Below, in pieces: positions 1 to 12,128 of a stretch of DNA of 64,000 nt. The stretch is from Plenodomus lindquistii (lineage: Eukaryota; Ascomycota; Dothideomycetes; Pleosporales; Leptosphaeriaceae). The stretch is taken from assembly GCA_025504975.1 (NCBI GenBank), contig JANUWI010000011.1, forward strand, positions 1,116,001 through 1,180,000. The letters run 5' to 3'. The notes under the pieces were generated by a model. The model was not told the DNA's origin. It did not search any database and worked only from the letters and a program-made list of their open reading frames with translations. Made by a program: the position numbers and the translations under genes. The first letter of the stretch is position 1. The number at the start of each line of letters is the position of its first letter.

Positions 1-495
1 GTGGTTCTTCAGATGGAGGACCCCACCACTCTTCTTCAAATAAGCATCGAACGAGGTCCTCAGGGTTCAGCTGATGTTGCGCTGGCTATATGAACTCTGA
101 TCATACCATTGCGCGACGAACGGGTTGGGTACTTCAACGGCTGGGGCTGAGCCATTGGCCGGCTGCGACACCCATCACACCTTACTGCAATTCACTCTCA
201 TTGGTATGCGGACACAGCTCGTCGAGAATGAAAAAGGTCTTTCATCAATATCTGTGAGAAATCGCATGTTCCGTTCTATCGGTTTAAGTCGCTCCATCCA
301 AATGCCCCCGCATGGTATGATTATGTGTGATGTCAATTTTGGTGACATCACACGTAAATAATCGAGCATCACAGATAAAATTGCAACTCTGAGCTGCAGC
401 AGCACCACCATTACACTCTCCACTACCAAAATCACATTTGTTTCTGAGATACCCTTCAACGTCTCCAACAACTTTCTAGATACCCCATTGACATC
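1..495. other. intergenic, left edge
   Basis: No coding segment with convincing protein character is visible on either strand. The last 100 bases before the SDR start are pyrimidine-rich (runs of CTC and CAAC), as expected of a fungal promoter and 5' leader. Nothing else is recognised. Confidence 0.5.
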
Positions 496-1444
496 ATGTC
501 TTCCTCCAAGGGCGTATTCGAGCAGGGTTGGTCTATTTGGGCGAGAGACTACGAGATAAGTCACTGACACCTTCCAAGGCTACCAGCCCGAAGTCCAGCA
601 CCAAGATGCTCCCGGTCTCGAAGCAAAGCTCGACCCCAAGCCAGAATATGACCACCTCCCCACCGCCGACGGCGGCCGCGAACTCTACAAAGCCGCCGGC
701 AAGCTCAAGGGCAAGAAGGCCATCATCACAGGTGGAGACAGCGGAATCGGCCGCGCAATCGCCATTCTCTTTGCCATGGAGGGCGCAGACAGCTTCATTG
801 CGTACCTGCCCCAAGAAGAGAAGGACGCGCAAGATACCAAGAAGCTCGTCGAGGAGAAGGGCGCAAAGTGCTACACATACGCCACCGACCTGACCGACCG
901 CGCCAACTGCCAGAAGGTCGTCGACGAGGCGCTTAAGCAGATGGGTGGCATCGACATCCTGTGCAATAACCACGCGTACCAGATGATGGTGGAGGACATC
1001 AAGGATCTGAGTGAGGACCAGTGGGTGCACACTTTCAACACCAACATTCACCCATTCTTCTACCTCTCCAAGTACGCGCTGCCGCACATGAAGAAGGGAT
1101 CCACCATCATCAACAACGCTTCCATCAACGCATACATCGGCCGCCCAGATCTCCTCGACTACACATCAACAAAGGGCGCTATTGTTGCTTTCACACGTGG
1201 TCTGGCGAACCAGTATGTCAGCAAGGGCATCCGTGTCAACGCCGTCGCACCTGGACCCGTCTGGACACCATTGATTCCCGCGACCATGAACTCGGAGGCG
1301 ATCAAGCAGTTCACAGCGCCGATTGGAAGGCCGTCGCAACCCAGTGAGATCGCGACTGTCTTTGTCTTTTTGGCGAGCAACGACAGCAGCTCGATCACTG
1401 GACAGACAATCCATCCCAACGGTGGTACTGTTGTCAGCGGTTAA
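496..1444 (+). CDS. NADP(H)-dependent short-chain dehydrogenase/reductase
   Basis: Classical SDR oxidoreductase of 298 aa. Two exons, 496-526 and 579-1444, are joined across a 52-nt GT-AG intron in phase 1. The cofactor motif TGGDSGIG is at residues 61-68. The active site is visible as Ser192 (in NNASIN), Tyr205 and Lys209 (YTSTK), and the C-terminus SSSITGQTIHPNGG is normal for the family. An N-terminal extension of about 50 residues ahead of the Rossmann fold resembles bacterial and fungal stress-type SDRs (general stress protein 39-like), which probably act on small carbonyls or sugars. The substrate cannot be read from sequence. No signal peptide, so probably cytosolic. Confidence 0.9.
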
Positions 1445-1744
1445 GCGTGTCGAAGCGATTACGTGGAATGACGAATGCACAAGAGTGCCTATTACGATGT
1501 CATGAGCATGAGATATATAGTCACGAATGAACAGTGATCTTCTCAACCATCAGTTGTGTCCATTGTGTTGTCTACAGTCTTTCTAGACCTCATGATCTTT
1601 TTGAAACTGGCCTACTGTCATCCTTGACGTATCGAAACAGTCAAGTTAACTCCTTAGGCACTGGAAATCGTACAAATTTCCTCCGACCACCACTTGAGTA
1701 GAAGACCTGACTCGCAGCTTTCCTGGCATAGTATCACCTTGCTT
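1445..1744. other. convergent 3' spacer
   Basis: About 300 bases lie between two convergent genes. Only 3' untranslated sequence is expected and nothing specific is recognised. Confidence 0.5.
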
Positions 1745-3002
1745 TCACTCCTGCCCTTCAGCACGATATCCGTCCAGTCCCCTCAAGATCTTCTCACGGA
1801 CATCTGGGCGTCCCAGCCACGAGACGTACCAGGTAGACTGATTGTGTTTGACCCGACATTTGGTATCCCAGCGCCCATCAACACTACTATTATGCCTCCA
1901 ATACTCATCGTCCAAGTTCTTGCCCTTTGGCTTGGAGCGATCCATGCAGTCCAGACACAGCCCTTGAAAGTAGCTCACAGTGTTGGCCTTGGCCTTGAGC
2001 ACGCCAGACTCCCATGCCAAGCGACGGCAGCGCATGCATTCAGGTTTGTAGTTGTATTCGAAGCCATCGAGGCGGTCGCAGATTTGCTGCACAGACGACC
2101 AGCTGAGTACATCGTCGACAGGGAAGACTTCGATTTTGGTCAAGGCGCGGAAGTACTGACCGACTGTCGCATCCCAGCAGGAGCATTGGTCGGTGCCGTG
2201 GCGCAAGAGGTGGCCGCATGTCTTGTACAAGCTCTTGTGGAGGGATGTCTTGAGGCCCCCGCGAGCATGGTTGATTGGGCCTAAGAGCAGAGAGTTAGCG
2301 ACGAGTCAAGTAGGGTGTTGAGATATTTCACTTACCAATGAACTCGCCTGGAGGAAGATGCAGACCCTTGCTGCCCTTGAAGTCCTTGGGCGGGAGCTCC
2401 TTGACGTGTCCGATGTGGTTGTACGCGAGCCACTTGGTGACTTGGGCGAAACCGATGGCATGGTCAAACAACTGACAAGGTAGTGCCAGGGCGCGGGCGG
2501 TGTCAATGTTCAGCTGAGTCTTTACCATGCTTGTCGTGTACCACTTTTCAAACCAGCTCTTAAGCTTGTCTTTTGCCGAATCATGCTGCTCACGCTCCTG
2601 ATACGCGATTGCGTACCAGACCCCGAGCACGGAGATCTCATGCAGGCCCAACTCAGTCATACTTTCCTCACTGAGGTCGTGCAAGTGAGCGAGAACGACA
2701 AGGAGTCCGTCACGATTCTCTCCTTCGTTTCGACCATGGCTCGCAGCGCTTGACTGCGTCAGATCTCCACCAAGAACGATTTCATCTTTGTCCTTGCTGG
2801 CTTCAATGATGGAGCGGAGATAGCGTGACTGAAGACAAATTGCCTTTGATACTAGGATATCTGTAACGGTCTTGACTCCGTCATCTGCGACCGCGCTGAT
2901 CAACGTGATCGTGAGATCAGAGCGATTGAAGTCCACAAGGTGAATGTCCTTGTCTTGGACTAACGACACGGCGGGGCCCTTGCGGGTGGGGAGACCAGGC
3001 AT
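1745..3002 (-). CDS. BTB/POZ-like fungal protein (uncertain)
   Basis: Predicted protein of 400 aa. Exons are 3002-2336 and 2280-1745, with a 55-nt intron using a GTAAG donor. Residues about 20-70 look like a divergent BTB fold, where a 'DIHLVDFN' strand is followed by a 'LVSKAICLQSRYLRSII' segment, the usual place of the 'stored in memory of shape' part of BTB domains. The C-terminal half has a Cys pattern (CMRCRR, then FQGLCLDCMD) seen in lineage-specific pleosporalean BTB proteins. These features are known from uncharacterised fungal paralogues. A role as a Cullin-3 adaptor is inference. The start ATG is the first in frame and has a purine-rich context. Confidence 0.6.
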
Positions 3003-3944
3003 GGCGACTGCTGTAGTAAGGTGTCGTTCAGTGTAGCTGGGATGAAGAGGTGACGCTCAGGTTGGGTGCGAAGTTTGTGTACGGTGCCGTCATGTGAGGA
3101 AGGAGCGAACACTTGGCGTTGACGCTAGTAGCATACAACGACACTGGCGACAAGCAACCAAATCGCAAGTTTGTCCAGCAATCTTTGTCTCATTCTCCAC
3201 ATTAGACGATTATAAGCTAAAGGAAGACGTAAAATGAGACTTAACGCTTAGGCGTATAATTCGTCCGAAGGGACGAAAGACAACCTTGGGTAAGAGAATG
3301 TGAATGCATTACTGATGGAGACTCAGGGAATATGAATTGATGGGTCACGATGGACGAAAAAGAAGCGCAGAGTAGGAATGGGGTTGACTGCTTGAACCAG
3401 CATAGGGAACACAGGAATGACAATCACAAGAGCTTTAAGCGTCTGAAACTGTGACTTCGACGGAGATCCTGGATGGTGAGTTTGTGTTGGGCGCCGACTT
3501 GCTAAGCCAGGTAATTCTATACGTTGCTTAATTCTTACGTGCCTGCTCTTGACTGATCGATATGTACTGGCTGTGAAAGGCATATTGAGGACTAGATTGA
3601 TCTGAAGCTGTATGCTCCCTCGTGTCCATTGGGCGAGATCATAGTATACGCGTGTGAGAAAGAGTCCGATCGTTATTGGTGGGCCAGCTCGCGCATTGAC
3701 AGATCTCATCGTCGAGCAACAACAATACTGCAACTTTGAGTGCTCGCGTGCACAAAGTGTCAAAAATTTATCAAACTAAGATATTCACAAAGTTGTTTGT
3801 GATGACGAAGTCAATTCGCTGCGAAGAGAGAGAGAGAGCAAGCCTAGCCGGTGCAAACCACGCAAACACCGTCCCGCCAAGCATCAACTGATCTCATACA
3901 CCGAACTTCGTCGCACCACCACATTGCGCGCCAATCCACACACA
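3003..3944. other. divergent promoter region
   Basis: This spacer lies between the minus-strand BTB-like gene and the plus-strand COA1 gene. A minus-strand open frame at 3323-3763 has no recognisable protein character. A short GA run is at 3826-3837 just upstream of COA1. No other element is recognised. Confidence 0.4.
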
Positions 3945-4678
3945 ATGCCACCACCACGACTCACATCCGCTCTACTGCGAGCACGGCTACAAGCAAACCA
4001 CCAATGTCTCTACCGCCGAATAACACCCCTCCGCCACGCATCCACCACACCACAGCCCGACCCCAGTAAACCCGTCGTACCATGGAAAACCCCCATGAGC
4101 GTCTGGTCCCCGGAGAACCTCATCCCACCCCCAAAAGACGGCGAGATCCTATATGAGCGACGGCCAAACCGCGCATTACCACCGTACGTCTCCGTCTCCT
4201 CAATCACCAATTCATGAACCAATGAGCCCAGACACTAACAACCACCAGCGTCCCACCCCTAATATCCCCCCAAGTCCTCAAAACCCTTCCAATCTTCATA
4301 GTCGTAATGACCATCTCCCTCCTCGCCTTCTTCAACTACCAAAAGCAAGAATCCTCCGTCGTATCATCCTCGCTCTACGCTTTGCGCACAAACCCCGCGG
4401 TCCGCGAGGTGCTCGGTGACGAAATCTACTTTGCAAGCAAGTACCCTTATATATGGGGGGAGATCAACCAAGTACATGGGCGCATTGATATTAGCTTTTG
4501 GGTCAAGGGGACGAAGAGGGCGGGCGAGGCGAGGCTGAAGTGTAGGAGGAAGGGGAGGGGTGGGTTGTATCATACGCAGGAGTGGAGTTTGACGCTCGAG
4601 GATGGGACTAAGATGGAGCTTTATGATCCGAATGGGAATGCGATTGATCCGTTTCAGGTGCCGGGAGATGACGAGTGA
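3945..4678 (+). CDS. COA1: cytochrome c oxidase assembly factor Coa1 (mitochondrial)
   Basis: Protein of 222 aa in two exons, 3945-4183 and 4249-4678, with a 65-nt intron. The open frame extends upstream to a TTG, but the first in-frame ATG is at 3945. The N-terminus is rich in Arg, Ala and Ser with no acidic residues for about 30 residues, as in a mitochondrial presequence. A single membrane segment (FIVVMTISLLAFFNY) follows the intron. The C-terminal domain reads SLYALRTNPAVREVLGDEI, then YIWGEINQVHGRIDISFWVKG, which is the Coa1/Tim21-like fold (DUF1783). Family members sit in the inner membrane and assist maturation of Cox1 in complex IV. The assignment rests on the conserved block after the membrane segment. 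Confidence 0.85.
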
Positions 4679-5653
4679 GGAGGGAAAAGTACAGTTGGGT
4701 GGATTGTTTGGGAGGATGTGCGCAGGCTGAGAATGTCGTGGAGCAGATGTGTTGGAGCAAAACTTCAGAGGCGGTGGCATGAAAACTCAGGAGAGCGGAC
4801 TACCGAGCCTCCAATTGTTGGCCGTATAGAACATGTACATATAGCTGTACATCATGGCAAATGTAAGATAAGCATCACTCGGCATCGAACCCTCTCCTTG
4901 GACCTTGTCCGACGTGTCAAGGGGCATCACTCGTTCGACAAAGGGTAAGGCGACAACGAAGGAGGCTGTCTGATGATCCGTAAGTATTGCGCGGCTCCAA
5001 TAGTAGCACGCCGGGGGTCTGCGGATAATCCGCGGTGCTATCCAGCCCGAGGGCTCGTCGATGCCGGACCTCGCAAACATTGTCGAATGGCGATGAGCCC
5101 GGCTGGTCAGAGATTCAATTGGTGACATCTTGTATGTTGTGACTACTGTGCTCAAGGGCTGTCTAGGCTCTGCCCTCGCATCTCGCATCGCTGTGTCCCG
5201 ACGAGATGACTACTGCTGCTTTCAATGGATGTGCCATGCTAAACAGCTTGCTCGTAGATTTTGTTTGTACGTTCCTGCAAGAGCAACAACGGCAGCTCTA
5301 CGGGTACTAAAACGAAGCATAGGAACGCGTGGTAGCCTGGAGACACCGTTACGAATACTGACGAATATACTCTGCTACCGTACTTACACACTTTCCAGGT
5401 GAATGACTTCTCAATGTGTGTTGTGTTGTTCCATTGCAATGCGGGACGAACGGCTGATCTTGGCACTCCGGCTACTGACGACATGGTTACGACTGAAGAT
5501 CCGACCTTGCTTATATGCACCAACATATTTGTTTACGTTGAACTTTGACGAACTTTTAGTGTCCGTTTTTGTCGCCGACGAAGGAAGTACACGAATTCCT
5601 GGTAGCACGTCTTCCAAGCAGCTAACGTTAATTCAGTACTGCTAAAACTGGAA
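4679..5653. other. intergenic
   Basis: Nearly 1 kb between COA1 and the bZIP gene on the same strand. Several short open frames occur, none with recognisable protein features or matching splice sites. I see nothing supportable here. Confidence 0.4.
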
Positions 5654-6553
5654 ATGAAGATCACCAACAAGAGCTCTACTGCGAAAGGCAAGGTGCAATT
5701 GATTCCGGCATCCCGTGTTCTCGCGTGTATACTGAATTCGAGGAACAGGGTATAAATTTGGAGCGCATCCGCAACAACCAGCGTCGCTGTCGCGCACGAC
5801 AAAAAGAATACATCGCAAGCCTTGAAGACAAGATCCGTCAATACGAAGGCATGAGCGTTGATTCTTCAACTAAACAGAAGCTCGACCAGCTTGCTACAGA
5901 AAACAGGTCGTTGAAACAGCTCCTGCAGGCTCTGGGATTGCGCGATGAGTTTCTCGACGCTTATAGTAATGCTGCTCGAATTGCTCCAAACCTCTCGTGG
6001 CCCCCGTTGGGAGATGAAAATCATGCTGTATCCAAAGGTTACTCAGCTCTCAATCCTTCGCTGGACAGACTGGAGGTATGTAGATCCTTTATCATTTGCA
6101 CTTTGCGACAAATCTGATCTCAATCAGCCACACTTGCCACCTACTGCAATCCATGAGGAACATCGTCAACATACAGCTGGCCAATTTTCAGATGTTGCAA
6201 CCTCGAAACAAGCATCCCTAGGCTTCTCACAAATTGATTTACCATCATCATGGGAGTCTTCCGACTATCCTATTACCTCCGCCTCTCCCCACATGGAGCA
6301 ACTTGGTCAGTCGACTATGGATGATTTGATGACAGAAGCACTCAGCGATGCAGTCACTGCAGACGATGTATCAGACACGACGACGCTCTGTTCATGGGCT
6401 TTTGCGCTCGTTCTGAAGAGCAATGTGAAAGGCTACACCGCTGCAGACTTGGATATCAAGCTTCGCGCTGGATACAAACATGGTCTCACACCAACTGAAG
6501 GTTGCCGGATAGACAACAGAGTCTTGCTAAATGTTCTTTCGGAAGTCACGTAG
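5654..6553 (+). CDS. bZIP transcription factor
   Basis: Predicted protein of 265 aa in three exons: 5654-5692, 5743-6075 and 6128-6553. The basic region reads ERIRNNQRRCRARQKEY and is followed by heptad-like Leu/Ile spacing (IASLEDKIRQYE, later LATENRSLKQLLQALG). This is the compact N-terminal bZIP type common in ascomycete regulators. The C-terminal region (CSWAFALVLKSN, then GCRIDNRVLLNVL) matches the conserved tail of such proteins. The second intron is clear (GTATGT, ending ATCAG). The first intron is inferred: it has a weak GTGCAA donor, but it is 50 nt long and restores the frame to the only upstream ATG. Without it the frame opens near 5632 and has no ATG. It lies upstream of and parallel to an MFS transporter that it may control. 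Confidence 0.8.
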
Positions 6554-7203
6554 ACCCTCGGCGCTAACCGGCTCGCGCTTGACTTGTGACAATCCACGAT
6601 CTCGGTCTCTACCTACGCCTAGGCTACCTCTACCTAACCTCTGGCCTGACCCTTAGGTATATCCTACCTATTTACTACCGTATTAATAATACTTCTACAT
6701 GTTGATCATTTCAGGAAGACCGATGTGGTGAGAGAGAGGATAAGAAGTGCAAGGAGAAGCAAGCGAGATCGTTGAATACTCAGATTGGTGTCTCTTCAAC
6801 TGAGATTTGATCAGGACCTTAATATAGAGGGTTGGGGGGAAGGGTTTTAATTCTGTAGTCTGCTTGGCGTTCACACTGATTAGGGAGCCATAAGATGTTC
6901 TGTACAGTCCGATGATTTTATCATTCAAGTAAAACCAGTTCAAAGTTGTATCTGAACTTGAGCATAAAAGACAGATACAGTAACGGGTAGCTGTACAAAG
7001 CACCCATTTGAAGCGCTCGCTAAGCCGCAGACTACCAGTAGCGCGCCCTTGCTGTAGAAGTGACATGTTGCAGCGAGCTGGTGACATGCTGAACACATCA
7101 CCTATATCTTACTGCTCTAGAACACCCTCAGCGCCTGCAAACACTTCAAAACACTTCACCCAATTCACACTGTATCTCATTTAACTTGACTTGTGCAAAG
7201 CAA
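6554..7203. other. intergenic, likely promoter of the MFS transporter
   Basis: Short CTACCT-type repeats and a TA-rich stretch occur near 6640-6700. No coding signal. The spacer carries the 3' end of the bZIP gene and the promoter of the transporter. Confidence 0.4.
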
Positions 7204-8722
7204 ATGACCACTCAACCTATCGACCCGCCATCCGCAAGCATGAACGACTTCGATGACATAAACGAGCATGATAGCAGAAGAGAAGAGGCCACGACAGACG
7301 GTGGTTATGGCTGGATTTGCGTAGCCGCCTGCTTCACGATCAACTGCTTTACTTGGGGCACTGTCTCGGTAAATACAACCTGTCTTTAACGGTGTTTTCT
7401 ATACCTTCACGTCGCATTTATAACAATCTTTCTTCTCTCATAGATAACGGTTTTACTAACCCATTGGTCTAGGCATATGGCATCTATCTCTCCCATTACC
7501 TGGCTGGAGAAGTCTTCCAGGATGCATCTCCTTGGGATTATGCGTTCATTGGCGGGTTTAATTTTGCCATGGCCATGCTCATAGCACCTATCGTTACTAT
7601 TCTCACTCGAAAATTCGGGATACACATGACAATGGTTGCTGGCCTGATCTTCCAAAGCGGCGGCTTTATTGCTGCCTCTTTCGCAACTCGAGTATGGCAA
7701 TTGCACCTCTGTCAAGGCGTTCTTATTGGCTGGGGTATCGGCTTCTTATACATTCCCAGCCTTCCTATCCTTTCGCAGTGGTTCGTTCGAAGGCGCAGTT
7801 TAGCCAATGGAATTAGCGCTGCAGGTTCAGGCGTTGGCGGTGCTGCCTTCGCGTGGGGCACAGAGGCCATTATTCAGCGTTTTACCATCGGCTGGGCTCT
7901 ACGCGTCACTGGGATCATCGCATTCGCCGCCAATCTCGCCGCAATAATAGCAATGCGAGATCGAAACGATGTGATTAGGCCTTCTCAGCTTGCATTCGAC
8001 GTCCAACTCCTCCGTCGATACGATGTGATGCTGCTGCTTGCTTGGGCCTTTGTCAGCATGCTGGGATATATTGTCATCCTCTTCTCCTTGTCCGACTTTG
8101 CTCTGTCTATTGGCCTTAGTAGAGCTCAGGCTACGGACGTCATTGGTCTGTTGAACGTAGGCACTGCAGTCGGGCGACCAATCATTGGAATACTCAGTGA
8201 CAGATGGAGCCGGATCGATACAGCAGGTGTTCTGACCTTGCTGTGCGGTCTTTTATGCTTCATGTTTTGGCTGCCGGCTACATCGTTTGCGCTTGTGATA
8301 TTCTTTTCACTCCTTTGTGGGGCTATCGTTGGAGTCTTTTGGATGGTACGTTGAGGGTGCCGACTCGTCTCAATCTACCGGTGCATGCGCTAACATCCGT
8401 CATCATACGCAGACTATAGGCCCGCTCTGCGTTGAGGTTGCTGGGTTGAAAAACTTACAGGCGTTGTTGTCTCTGTCTTGGGCGGTCATAATAGTTCCCA
8501 CTACTGGTATGTCTCGATTTGGATTACCACCTTGGTCAGTTTTTCAGCTAATAGCACTGGCTAGTTTCTGAAGGCATTGCATTGGCACTCCGCCGATCCT
8601 CTTCCTCTAAAGAGTATCTCTATACTCAGATCTTTGCTGGCGTTTCATATATAGTCGCGAGCGGGTTTATGTTCCAACTCCGCAGAGTGAAGGGTCGCCA
8701 GCCACAGAGTCGTGTGGCCTAG
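7204..8722 (+). CDS. MFS transporter, monocarboxylate (MCT/Mch) type
   Basis: Predicted 429-aa membrane transporter in four exons: 7204-7368, 7473-8345, 8413-8506 and 8565-8722. A short acidic N-terminus precedes the family signature DGGYGWICVAACFTINCF, where fungal MCT-like proteins start their first helix. About twelve hydrophobic segments follow. The loop after helix 4 (SQWFVRRRSLANGISAAG) and the cytosolic motif GRPIIGILSDRWSR are typical of the major facilitator superfamily. Homologues move monocarboxylates, riboflavin or small secondary metabolites across the plasma or vacuolar membrane; the substrate here is unknown. The first intron is unusually long for the window (104 nt) and has a clean CTAAC branch site. 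Confidence 0.88.
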
Positions 8723-9344
8723 TGCCCTCGGAAAACAGTTTGAGCTATGATACTACCGGTAGAATATACCTAGTGCCAAAGTACCAAGCTTTTGACAAGG
8801 TCTCATAACAATTCAATCGGCCTTACTGTTGTGTGTGGACAACGTTCAGTTCCTGTGAGTACCGTTGTTTCTTATTTATTTTTATTCGGCTTCAGCCGCG
8901 AGGCTACGTCCGGATGCAAAGCGTCAGCGGACAGCCGATGCGCCGCTGAGTTGGTCGATACCGCAGCAGCAGCATCTCGTCGGAACGCGGCTCCACAAGA
9001 GCGACGCTCCGTTCGTGCGTGCCGTCGAGTCTAAAGAGGATAAGAAGTACTGATGGAGTAAGACGCAAATGTAAGATATCAAATATCGTCATTGTAGTAT
9101 TTACTCATGAGCATCAGCGACAGACAGTGCTATACAAGTCAAGTCATGTCATATCAAGCCATCCATGCTTTTCCCGCCTAGCAAAAGCCCCATGTCCATT
9201 AACCCAGCCCAAACGCCAATGCCGTGAAGCAGTATGCTATTGCTGTTGCTGTTTGGTATGACAAAGGGAATTAAAAAAGAACAAATGGTATCATAGTATT
9301 CATCTCACACTCTCTTCCCACTCCCACCTTTTTACACCACACAC
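8723..9344. other. convergent intergenic spacer
   Basis: Sequence between two convergent 3' ends. Frames at 8792-9092 on both strands have no recognisable protein features. Nothing specific seen. Confidence 0.4.
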
Positions 9345-10495
9345 CTAGATCTTATCCCACTCTGTAGCCTCCGGCCTGCGTACACTTGGGTGATGCGCCA
9401 AATCCGGCTTAACCAGGTGCGCAAACTGCGGGTTCACGTTCAAGGGGTAGGAGATCTCAGGCATACGCGCAGTCTCTTCTTCTTGCTCCTCGCGCTGACG
9501 CTGCCAGAAGCGCTTCTTCTGGGGCTCACCAGAGGTCGTACGGCTGTAGATTGAGCTGCATGGGCGGTGGCTGAAGAAGCTGGGCTTGGGTGCGTGTGTA
9601 GGGCTTGTGCTGTGGTAGGATGGTAGGAAGGACTGGCGTGCGGTGCGGAATGCGCGGAGGGGGCTGAAGTTGAAGTCATTGAGGTGGTTTTGGTTGTCGG
9701 TTTCTTTGCTGGCGTTAGGCGAGGTGGCTGCGAGTTGTGGGGAGCCAAAGTCGACGGCGGGAGTGCCGGTGCGAAGGGGAGGGCTGTGGTGCATGTTTGT
9801 GCGGCTGGAGGTGCTGCCGGTATGGTGCGTGGTGATTGTGAAAGCCTTGTGCTTTGGGTCGTAAGATGAGGAGGCGGTTTCGATGTCTTCGTGTAGGGTC
9901 ATTGCGCCGCGGGAGCGAACACGGCGGGCGGTGATGTTGCGGGCTTTGTCGCGGAAGATGAAGCTCTGTGATGCAATCAGTCTTGATTCTGAAAGAGTGA
10001 GAGGAATGCACGTACAGCAACGACATTGAAGAAGCCAATGACGATGGCGAGGATACCGGAGGCCACAAGGAGACGCCAAAATGGCATGCCGAGCGACTCC
10101 TGGCTTGTAGCTTGCTTGTTCATGTTGCCCAGCATGTTCAGTCCGATGACCATCATAGCACAGCCCAGTGTAACGAAGCCATGGGTTGAGCTGAGGAGTG
10201 GCCAGTTGCGGGCAAAGAAGTTGCGGAACAGTGAGCACTCGGAGACGATGAGAAACAGGCCCGCAATAGCAGTGATGACATGGCTGCAGGCATCGAAGAA
10301 GAAGAACTGGTTTAAGTGAGCATTGGCAGAAGGACCTCCTGATTTGATACATACCTTAGAGATGATGAAGGTCTTGACAAGCATGACAATGCTGCTCGCA
10401 ACGACTGAACCAAGGGCAATGATGTTCAGTCCACGGAGGATGTTAAGGATAATGTAGCCTGGGCCAGCCAGATGTTCAGCTGAGAGAAGCGCCAT
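9345..10495 (-). CDS. four-TM fungal membrane protein (DUF7598-like)
   Basis: Predicted 350-aa protein. Exons are 10495-10355, 10306-10016 and 9965-9345. Residues 1-150 hold four hydrophobic segments, starting with GPGYIILNILRGLNIIALG and ending at FWRLLVASGILAIVIGFFNV. The rest is a hydrophilic, Ser/Thr-rich cytosolic tail ending in SVRRPEATEWDKI. The first intron is 48 nt, a multiple of three with no stop codon, so retaining it would add 16 residues between helices 1 and 2. It has a perfect GTATGT donor and CAG acceptor, so I spliced it. The family is widespread in ascomycetes and has no known function; the DUF name is from memory and tentative. Confidence 0.75.
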
Positions 10496-12128
10496 TATGA
10501 TATGCAAAAAGTTTGAGTTGCTGAAGAAGCTGGTGGTTGAGATAGCGAGTAGTTGACCTGTCCAGCAGTTGAGATTTGGGGGCGCGTCGAGCGAAAGGGC
10601 AGTTGAGTAGAGTGAAGAGATAGAGTAGTTTGAGAGGCAAGGTAGAGAAAGTGATAGAGGGACCCACGCCAGCGAGGCAGCAACTCTGCTCGACAATAGC
10701 AGTAAACAACAGACAATAGAGAATGAAGACTGAAGAATAGAAACAACAGCAAGAGAACCCCAAGTGAATGTGGGAACCTGAGGATCAAATGTCGCCTCCG
10801 GACCCACCTGTTACTGTAAACCTTACCACTCCAAATCCACTCCGACATCCCCAATCCCTCCTCTCATTCGCGCCAGCGTCTCCCATCGAGTGGTCGAAAT
10901 TAGTCGACAGTCTATACCTGACGCCTGTACTACCGAGTTTCACATCCCTGAACAGTCTAGCGTCTCTCAGAATTACCGAGACGGACAACGCAGAGTTGCA
11001 GCGACAGGACCAGCTTCTCCGACCATCAGGCGCAGAGTCTAGGGCTCGCGCGCATCCGGGAAGCTGAGGCGCGGTTTGGTGCAAGCGTGCCAGTCGCGTA
11101 GTGATTGGATGAGAGCGCTTGAAACGCGCTCGGGCAGATACATGGGGTTGTGTTTCAGATCGCCAAACAGCACGATTGGCGGCTCGCCACTGCGGGCGGC
11201 AAGAATGGGCCGCGGTGAGAGCCGGCGGCCAAGTCAGTCCTCCGACGTGGAGTATGCTCGCGACGCAATGGGCAAGTTCTGGGTCATTGTGTTGTTGTAC
11301 ATTGTTGTCGAGGGCGCGAAGGCGAGGTGGTTGTGGCACTCTGCGGCGCTAAGGGTATGAGAGATGGCGCTAAGGAGACCGGACGATTGAGATGAACTTC
11401 ATCATTATAGTTCTGCGCCGTCTGGGGGCCTTGTATTTCAACGGACTGGTTACCACGGTCTATGTTACAGACAGAAGACCTGTGGGCTCATCGTAATTAG
11501 AGCATTTTCGGAGTTCAACGCCGGCTGCCACGATAGTTCGCCTCACCTTCTTGTACTGAACAGCGCACAACTGGTCGTCTACAGGTATGTATGGCTTTTC
11601 ACAGGAGGGCTTCTCAACCATTTCACATTTTACGTTAAACCTTGTTACATCAACGTTGGCCTGCTGTCGAATGCGCCTGCTTGATGCAGAAATGGTATTT
11701 GATATACTCCCTGCGTTCAAACGTACTTTACGTCAGGTTACCAACTCGAAGCAATGCTCAGAACAGACTACTCGTGCTAGATAGCTCTGGGCTTAAGAGG
11801 ATAGAGCTGGCTTCCACAAGTTGGAATCAAGATTGATGACTTCGGCTATCATTGTCCCGGCCCGGTGACATCGGAAAAGCAATGCACAGTAGACCTCGGC
11901 CTCTACCATTCCCAGGTTGGCGTGGAGTCGGCCAACCCCACGGCCGCGGATCCGATCCACTTTGAGCTCCCAGCTGCCCTGACGGCATGCATGCCGACAG
12001 CTCCCCGCGCGAGCCACACCTCCGCATCCCCGCAAGCCAGCGGCATTCGACAGTCCCCTCGCGATATTCCTGCTACACAGTACACGTGTGCGATGACATT
12101 CACACCCTCATAACTCGCCTCCTCCGCC
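10496..12128. other. divergent intergenic region
   Basis: About 1.6 kb separates the four-TM gene (minus) and MCT1 (plus). The segment 10785-11340 has open frames on both strands, but the translations are Arg/Ala/Ser-rich with no domain character and look like chance frames in GC-rich DNA. No tRNA or repeat is recognised. Confidence 0.4.

Noticed and set aside
533..1087. Long minus-strand frame opposite the first SDR
   Set aside because: It is the antisense shadow of the SDR coding sequence and has a Val/Leu-rich biased composition.
3323..3763. Minus-strand frame of 146 codons
   Set aside because: No recognisable protein pattern, and it lies in a divergent promoter region.
10785..11339. Minus-strand frame of 184 codons in a spacer
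   Set aside because: Arg/Ala-rich, no domain, no splice context, with overlapping frames on the other strand; judged a chance frame in GC-rich DNA.
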